Of a stretch of 64,000 nt of DNA, positions 58,018 to 64,000 are shown in pieces. The notes beneath the pieces are model-generated. The model saw nothing but the letters and a program-made list of their open reading frames with translations, ran no database searches and was not told the DNA's origin. Within the stretch, counting starts at the first letter, position 1. The number at the start of each line of letters is the position of its first letter. The position numbers and the translations under genes are program-made. Origin of the DNA: Thalassia testudinum (lineage: Eukaryota > Streptophyta > Magnoliopsida > Alismatales > Hydrocharitaceae); NCBI GenBank assembly GCA_037157565.1, contig JAZHRO010000073.1, forward strand, positions 18,110,501-18,174,500, given 5' to 3'.

Positions 58018-58899
58018 CCCCACAAAATGAAAGACCCAGGGGCCCCGTATATTTCAGTCGTTATAGGTAACCAACACATTGACAAGGCTCTGCTCGATTT
58101 GGGTGCGGGGGTGAACATTCTACCAAGCTCTGTCTATGACCTTTTAGGAGGAGGCAAGCTAAAGTCTAGTCCAGTAATCCTCCAAGTTGTAGACAGATAA
58201 CTTAAGACACCACGAGAATTGTTGGAAGATGTCCTTGTGAGAGTGGAGGATTTCTTCTTCCCTGTTAACTTTCTGGTGCTTGATACTGACCAATCAAATA
58301 AGCCCACAAAGTCGTCCATTATTCTAGGATGCCCCTTCTTAGCCACAGCCAATGCCTCTATAAATTGTAGATCTGGGGCACTTAAAATGGGCTTTGGGAA
58401 CAAGAAGATCCGGTTGAATGTTTTTGATACTTACAAGCAATCCGGATTTGAAGATTGTTCTCAAATTGAGTTCGTTGATGAAATAATTGAAGAGACTACT
58501 CCAGCACTCTTATGTAGAGATCCCCTTCAGAAGGTCATATCTAAGGACCATCCCTCTATTATTAAAGAAACTGAAAGGGAAATGCCTTAATTAGAAGAGT
58601 TGCTGGGGATACACACTGAGTCTCTGTCCCTACCCTGGACTATGAAGGTAGATCCGCTACCTGAGGCGGGAACATCTCAACTAAAACCCTCAATCCAAAA
58701 GGCTCCTAAATTGGAGTTGAAACCCCTCCCGAGCACATTGAAATATGCTTTCCTTGGCCCTAATAACACGCTCCCCGTTATTATCTCATATGCATTATCT
58801 GAATTGCAGGAGGGAGCTCTGCTTGAGTGTTTACAAAGGCACAAGGAAGCAATTGCTTGGTCAATTGCGGATATTAAGAGTGTTGATCCCTCTCTTTGA
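58018..58899 (+). pseudogene. pol: Element F protease and linker
   Basis: Same frame as the end of gag. ALLDLGAGVNILPSSVYDLL contains the active-site DLG; VILQVVDR is followed by a TAA at 58198; LLEDVLVRVEDFFFPVNFLV and IILGCPFLATANASINC complete the domain. A linker follows with a TAA at 58588, then LECLQRHKEAIAWSIADIKS and a TGA at 58897 just before RT. The same frame continues through all three stops. Confidence 0.9.
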
Positions 58900-59850
58900 A
58901 TGCATCATATATACACAGACGAGTCCGTGAAGCCTTTCCGAGACATGCAAAGAAGGCTCAATCCAAATATGCGGGAGGTTGTTAAAAAGAAGATTCTGAA
59001 ATGGCTAGATGAAGGGATTATCTATCCCATTTCAGGTAGTAAATGGGTGAGTCCTATTCATGTAGTTCCCAAAAAGGTAGGAATCACTGTGGAGGAGAAT
59101 GACCAAGGAGAGCTGGCGACCACTAGACCCTCAACTAGTTGGAGGGTCTGCATTGATTACCACTGTTTGAACACGGCTACCCAGAAAGACCATTTCCCCT
59201 TACCGTTTATCGATCAAATTTTGGAACGATTGGTGGGGAACAAGTACTTCTGTTTTCTTGACGGGTACTCTGGGTATAATCAGATAGCCATTTTTCCTGA
59301 CGATCAAGAGCGTACCACCTTCACGAGTCCGTATGGCACATTTGCATTCCGTCGAATGCTATTCGGGTTATGTAATGCTCCTGCCACTTTCCAACGTTGT
59401 ATGATGGCTATCTTTTCTAATATGATCGACGAGTTCGTTGAAATTTTCATGGATGACTTCTCCATTTATGGCTCGTCGTTTGACCTATGCCTTTCGCACC
59501 TTGATAAAGTCTTAACCCATTGCGAAGAGACAAAGCTGGTGCTTAGCTGGGAGAAAAGCCACATTATGGTCCAGCAGGGCATTGTGTTAGGGCATATAGT
59601 TTCCAAGAGAGGATTAGAGGTGGACACCGCAAAAATAGATTCCATTCCTAAGCTTCCATTGCCCGCCAATGTTCGTCAGGTTAGATCTTTCCTTGGCCAT
59701 GCTGGATTTTATAGGCGCTTCATTAGAGATTTCAGTAAATTCTCTAAGCCACTCTACGACCTGTTAGCAAAAGATGTCTCCTTCGATTTTGATGATAGAT
59801 GTGGCGAGGGTATCCAAGTTTTGAAGAAAGCCCTTATTACTGCGCCGATT
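58900..59850 (+). pseudogene. pol: Element F reverse transcriptase
   Basis: Open from 58900 with all main motifs: RDMQRRLNPNMREVVKKKIL, KWVSPIHVVPKK, VCIDYHCLNTATQKDHFPLP, FLDGYSGYNQIAIFPDDQE, FAFRRMLFGLCNAPATFQRC, the catalytic FMDDFSIYGSSFD near 59449-59487, LVLSWEKSHIMVQQGIVLGH and VRQVRSFLGHAGFYRRFIRD. Length and order are those of a complete Ty3/gypsy RT. YHCLN replaces the usual YRRLN. This is the only RT in the window without an internal stop; upstream stops still prevent expression of a normal polyprotein. Confidence 0.93.
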
Positions 59851-60240
59851 CTCCAAGCACCAGATTGGACCCTCCAGTTTGAGCTTATGTGCGATGCTTC
59901 TGATTTTGCAGTGGGAGCAGTCTTAGGTCAAAGGGTTGATGGCAAACCTCATGCACTGCATTTTGCCAACAAGACCCTTATGGATCCTCAGCAAAACTAC
60001 ACGGTCACTGAAAAGGAACTACTTGCTGTGCTTTGGAAAAGTTTCGATCTTATCTTTTGGGATCCAAGGTTGTGGTGTTCACTGATCATTCTACCCTAAA
60101 GCATCTTCTTGCTAAAAAGGACACCAAACCTCACCTAATTCGTTGAATTCTGCTACTCCAGGAATTTGACCTGGAAATTAAAGACAAGAAAGGAGTTGAG
60201 AATGTGGTAGCAGATCATCTGTCTAGGATCCCTATTGAGG
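59851..60240 (+). pseudogene. pol: Element F RNase H
   Basis: FELMCDASDFAVGAVLGQRV (first Asp) and [12 protein letters not shown] (Glu) lie in the RT frame. Near 60027-60035 a small deletion shifts the frame, after which the sequence in another frame reads [13 protein letters not shown] (next Asp), HLLAKKD and, with a TGA at 60145, [20 protein letters not shown]. The frame shown by the DNA therefore ends at 60099 without the last catalytic segment. Confidence 0.88.
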
Positions 60241-61590
60241 CATCAAACCCTGCTGGCGGTATTCGAGAGACTTTCCCTGATGAGTCTTTGATGGCCATGG
60301 AAGCTAAAACTCCTTGGTTCGCTGACATAGTGAACTATCTGGTCACGAGCATTACCCCTAGTACTTGGGACAAGCAGAAGCGAGATAGGTTTCTCGCTAA
60401 CGTTAAATTTTATCACTGGGAGGAACCTGAACTTTTTAGAGTAGGCCCTGACCAACTTTTTCACCGTTGCGTCCCTGATGAAGAACAAAGAAGTGTTCTG
60501 AGTTTCTGCCATGACCTCCATTGTGGGGGACATTTTAGTGGGAAGAGGACTGCCCATAAGGTTCTTCAGTCTGGCTTTTGGTGGCCCACATTATTCCAAG
60601 ATGCACATACGTATGTGGGCGCATGTCTACATTGCCAGCAGGCGGGAACCATTGGAAAAAGGGATGAGATGCCCCAATAACCTATCCTCATTGAGATCTT
60701 TGATATTTGGGGCATTGACTTCATGGGTCCCTTTCTTGTGTCCTTCGGAAATGAATACATCCTGGTGGCTGTAGACTATGTATCAAAATGGATAGAAGCC
60801 ATACCCACGCGAACCAATGACCATTCCGTGGTCTTGGGCTTCGTTAAGGCTAATATCATTTCTCGGTACGGGTGCCCAAGGACGATCATAAGTGATGGAG
60901 GACCTCACTTCAAGAACGTACACTTCACATGACTACAAAATTTGGGAGTCAACCACATGATAGCCACACCTTACCATCCCCAAACGAGTGGACAAGTTGA
61001 AGTTCTAATAGGGAGATTAAGTGAATTTTAGAAAAAACTGTGAAGCCTGATCGGAAGGATTGGTCTAAAAAACTAAATGATGCTCTTTGGGCCGATAGAA
61101 CTGCGTATAAGACTCCCTTGGGCATGTCTCCTTTCCATCTTGTCTATGGAAAAGTGTGCCACCTTCCCATTGAAATCCAACATAAAGCTTATTAGGCTAT
61201 TAAAAACGTTAACTTGAATCTAGATAAAGTGAGAAAGGCACGTATGTTAGAATTAAGTGAGCTTGAGGAGCTTCGTAATGAAGCCTATGAAACTTCTCAA
61301 GCTTACAAGCAACGTACAAAAGTCTTCCATGATAAGCACATCATTAGAAAGACTTTTCAGCCCAACCAGTGGGTCTGGTTTTTCAATTCTAGACTTAAAT
61401 TATTTCCTAGAAAGCTCAAGTCCCACTGGGATGGGCCATACGTTGTTATCAATACTTTCCCTCATAGAGCGGTAGAAATTTGGAACCCTACTTTAGGTGC
61501 GAGCTTTAAGGTAAATGGCCAGTGACTTAAACCTTATATTACTCTTTCAGATGGCTAGGTTTTGGACGCACTTCAGCTTGAGGAGCCTTA
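60204..61590 (+). pseudogene. pol: Element F integrase
   Basis: VADHLSRIPIEAS links to RNase H. Zinc finger: CHDLHCGGHFSGKRTAHKVL and CLHCQQ. Core: GIDFMGPF after a TAA at 60678, [32 protein letters not shown] at 60930, TPYHPQTSGQVEV. A one-base loss near 61005 puts the NREI (catalytic Glu) segment out of frame, and TGA follows. The C-terminal part is open again from 61214: MLELSELEELRNEAYETSQA, FHDKHIIRKTF, WDGPYVVINTFPHRAVEIW, ending near 61590 in LQLEEP like element C. Confidence 0.9.
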
Positions 61591-63142
61591 GCTCCTCCCA
61601 CTCTCCTCCTCAGGTGATATTCTTCTATGTCTGCATTTTTCCAATGAGGACATTGTCAGTCTTAGGCATGGGGGAGTATAACCTGAGAATGTTTATAGCA
61701 TTTGCATATATATATATATATATATATAACTCTTATTTTCTTGAGCTGAATGAGTTAGTCCCTAGCAAAATACCTTTGTCATTGGAGGTTTTTCTTCTTG
61801 AATTATTTCTTAAGTTTAGAATCCAGTACATTTATTTCACGTGCACATAGACTGGTAATGGATCCTTGAAGAAAACCAATAAACATTTGTGGTCTACTGA
61901 ACCCTTGGATAGTTCATAGGGAGTCAGGCATACTATCTTCTAGTAGATCCACCTCATAATTGTGAGATGAAAGTAGAGAGATTATTGGTGCGCTAAGTCT
62001 AGTGTAAGGACTCTTAAGTTTTAGACAATTAGATAATGATACTTCAGAGTTAGGTATAGTTTTCGCTCTCTGTTCCTGTGTGCGTACTTTGTGTGAATTC
62101 CTGAGAGTCACCAAATAAGGCAGATACACAGAGATTGAGTCTTAATAAAGCTATGACTATGGTGGATGGTTACGACCGTCCTTCATAGAGTCCTCGGCCG
62201 AAGGAGGGTAATAGTGTCAAAGATCAGAAATACGCCTGTCCTATCCATTCCTTCCCAGTGCCGAGAATAGGTACTTCCACCAAATAAGACACACAATATC
62301 CTCTTGATCATAATCATCCCTAATAATGCCTCATAAATAAAAGTCTATATCGTGTTGTGTTGATTAATAAAGAAAGAAAAAGAAAAAGAAAAAGAAAAGG
62401 AAAGAGAAGAAGAAATAAAAAGAAAAAAAAAGTGAAAAAAAAGAAGAAAGAGAAAGAGAAAGAAAAGAAAAAGAAAAAAGTTCAGGGTTACCGTTGTAAC
62501 ATTGTTTCTGAGGCAACAAAACACTTATCGCGTTCCACCAAATATGACCCATACCTACCTTTTAGTATTTCTGATCGCCCGAATACTGGTTGAGGACTCT
62601 AACTTAGTTGTAGAGTTATTAGGACTTTAATTGAAGTGTGGACGTCACGTGAGGCCACCAAACAGTGAGTACAATTACTAAATTTGGCGAGATTTGTGAT
62701 CTTAGATAGAAAAGAAAGAAAAGAGGGAGAGCCAAGGAACATCAAGAGAGCACAATTGTTTAGCCTCTCTATGAGTTGACTTGTCTAATAGTCTAAAGAT
62801 CTAGAGTCTGTAGTAGTAGACTACATGTAGCACTAGTGTGCCACCAAATACAAAGCCATATCTCCTACCTAAGCCAAATGCCGGGGTCAAATTACAGATT
62901 ATCTTCTGCTTTATCCCTAAGGGAAGTAGTTGTCTATCCCAACAGCAATATTTACCAAGGGTGAAGTACAAACTCCCAATGAGAATTGGCTTTTTCACTT
63001 GGATCTGTTACTTAGGCTATTATCACGTCACATTTGTTTGGATCTCTAAAGTTTTGAAATAAAAAAAGAAGAAATCTTCTAATTACTTCTATTATTTTTC
63101 ATTTTTTGCTAGGGACTAGCAAATCTTAGGCATAGGGGTATT
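61591..63142 (+). repeat. Element F 3' spacer with two polypurine modules
   Basis: Internal module: hairpin CAATG-AGGA-CATTG (61643-61656), then TTAGGCATGGGGGAGTAT (61663-61680). (AT)n at 61706-61728. A long purine run at 62368-62480 and a second at about 62707-62735. Terminal module: perfect hairpin TTTGCTAG-GGA-CTAGCAAA (63105-63123), then TTAGGCATAGGGGTATT (63126-63142) next to the 3' LTR. The part 62130-62790 is homologous to element D 36200-37090. No real ORF; the Lys/Arg-rich ORF at 62357 is the purine run. Confidence 0.88.
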
Positions 63143-64000
63143 TGATGAGTCCATTTTAATGGACTATTGTTACGCCTAAGTACTTCAATTCTAATATAGT
63201 ATGTTTGTTAATAATCACATTAGGTCATTAAATAAGTGCATGCATCATTACTTGAGTTTTTATCTATTTTATCTCATTTTATAACTTAGTATGTAATTAT
63301 TTTATGTTTTGTTGCAGGAATGATATTGGAAAAGAACAAGGAGAGGGGGGATAAATTTCCCCAACAAACGGCTGGCTCAACACCTTCCTCATCCTCAGGC
63401 CGAGATCAACACCTCCCTCAACAAATGAAAATAGTTGCCGGCCAAACTTAGTAAAGGGATTTGAAAATCACTTAACTCATGAGAGGAGAGGAGATAAAAA
63501 GGCTAGGCAAAGGGTCGCATCTTCATCTTCTTCCTCCCCCTAGGGGGATATCCTTCTTCTCCACCTTCCCCACCGTGGAGAGAGCATGCACTATGGAGAA
63601 GGTGTGCATGGTGAACTCTCTTGCATTGCCCACAGCTAAGCCTTCCAGCCTGCACCGCACACCATCGCCCTTCTGCCCTCACCACAGGCGCTACGCCTGC
63701 ACTTGCGCGCACCCTTCCACCGCCTGTCCACTGTGCGCGTGCCCTTGCAACCGCACCAAGCCCCTCCGTTGCACCAGCGCCTGCAGGCAGTAGCGCGCCC
63801 CACAGCCAAGCCCTTCCATGCACTACCTTCACCGTGCCATCACCTTCCAGCCTGCAAGTGCCTCATGACACACTAGCGCCCGCAGGTGCCCCTTCAAACC
63901 TGCAGGCGACCCCACGCCTGCAAGCACTGCACTGCAGGCACCATGCTCGCAAGCCACTCTAGTCGCACCCTGTAAGCACGCACGCAAGCGCTCACCATCC
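63143..64000 (+). repeat. Element F 3' LTR (truncated by the window end)
   Basis: Starts TGATGAGTCC right after the polypurine tract and matches 53113 onwards for all 858 visible bases. It includes the start hairpin (63148-63165), the TATA-like GATAAAAAG near 63492 and the beginning of the GC-rich segment. The right end and target duplication are outside the window. Confidence 0.93.

Larger units (their letters stand above)
53113..64000 (+). mobile_element. Element F: Athila/Tat-type Ty3/gypsy retrotransposon (3' LTR runs off the window)
   Basis: Plus strand. 5' LTR 53113-54901, tRNA-Asp primer site, 1.2-kb leader, gag, protease, RT, RNase H, integrase, 1.5-kb spacer, polypurine tract, and the first 858 bases of the 3' LTR (63143 on). 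The two LTRs differ at about 8 of the first 187 bases. Inserted in the spacer of E; the left flank is GCTTA (53108-53112), the right copy is outside the window. Coding capacity is lost through about six stops and at least three frameshifts, but the protein is the best preserved of the three autonomous-type elements. Confidence 0.93.

Noticed and set aside
62357..62593. Lys/Arg-rich ORF resembling a nuclear protein
   Set aside because: It is the translated purine run of the F spacer.
1..64000. tRNA or rRNA genes, telomeric or organellar DNA
   Set aside because: No cloverleaf, rRNA core or telomere repeat array seen. The tRNA-Asp-like stretches are only 18-base primer sites next to LTRs.

Overview
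This is plant nuclear DNA, and nothing in it looks like a host gene in single-copy sequence. The evidence for a flowering plant is the element content: Ty3/gypsy LTR retrotransposons of the Athila/Tat type (primer sites matching tRNA-Asp, DLG-type proteases, long non-coding 3' spacers), a CACTA (En/Spm) DNA transposon with a TNP2-type transposase, and a LINE reverse-transcriptase fragment. I cannot name the species. No rRNA, tRNA, CRISPR or intact host gene was recognised, and every coding region seen is broken.

Left third (1-16431). Element A (1475-13365, + strand, 5-bp target duplication GAGCT) sits inside an older minus-strand LTR, called LTR B, which ends at 14311. LTR B itself abuts the protease region of an older element, H. 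H is further cut by a solo LTR, S (14556-16287), and then at 16432 by the CACTA transposon.

Middle (16432-34314). CACTA element T (16432-29894) carries a decayed TNP2-type transposase, an array of repeated short exons, a 4.5-kb foreign or intronic block holding LINE fragments, a second ORF and a 33-bp palindromic subterminal array. At 29895 the protease reading frame of H resumes and passes into an acidic region. A probable LTR-derived non-coding stretch follows (30916-33690), then a tract extremely rich in AGCT (about 33690-34290).

Right half (34315-64000). This is a nested stack. Element D (minus, apparently non-autonomous) is interrupted at 40001 by element E (minus). The 3' LTR of E holds complete element C (40662-51376, minus, duplication GTAGG). 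The internal part of E holds element F (53113 to beyond 64000, +). A, C and F each retain recognisable gag, protease, RT, RNase H and integrase, all broken by nonsense changes or frameshifts. D and H appear to be members of one family with a distinctive acidic ORF and no RT.

The most interesting signal is non-coding. All seven LTR ends for which the U3 start is visible begin with TG followed at once by a short hairpin whose stem sequence differs between families while its pairing is kept. In all five elements whose polypurine tract is visible, a second hairpin, TTTGCTAG-GGA-CTAGCAAA or a degenerate relative, stands just before the tract. A second polypurine module with its own small hairpin lies at the end of the coding region, 1.2-1.6 kb upstream of the terminal one, in A, C, D and F. 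The spacer between the two modules exists as at least two homologous types: A with C, and D with F.
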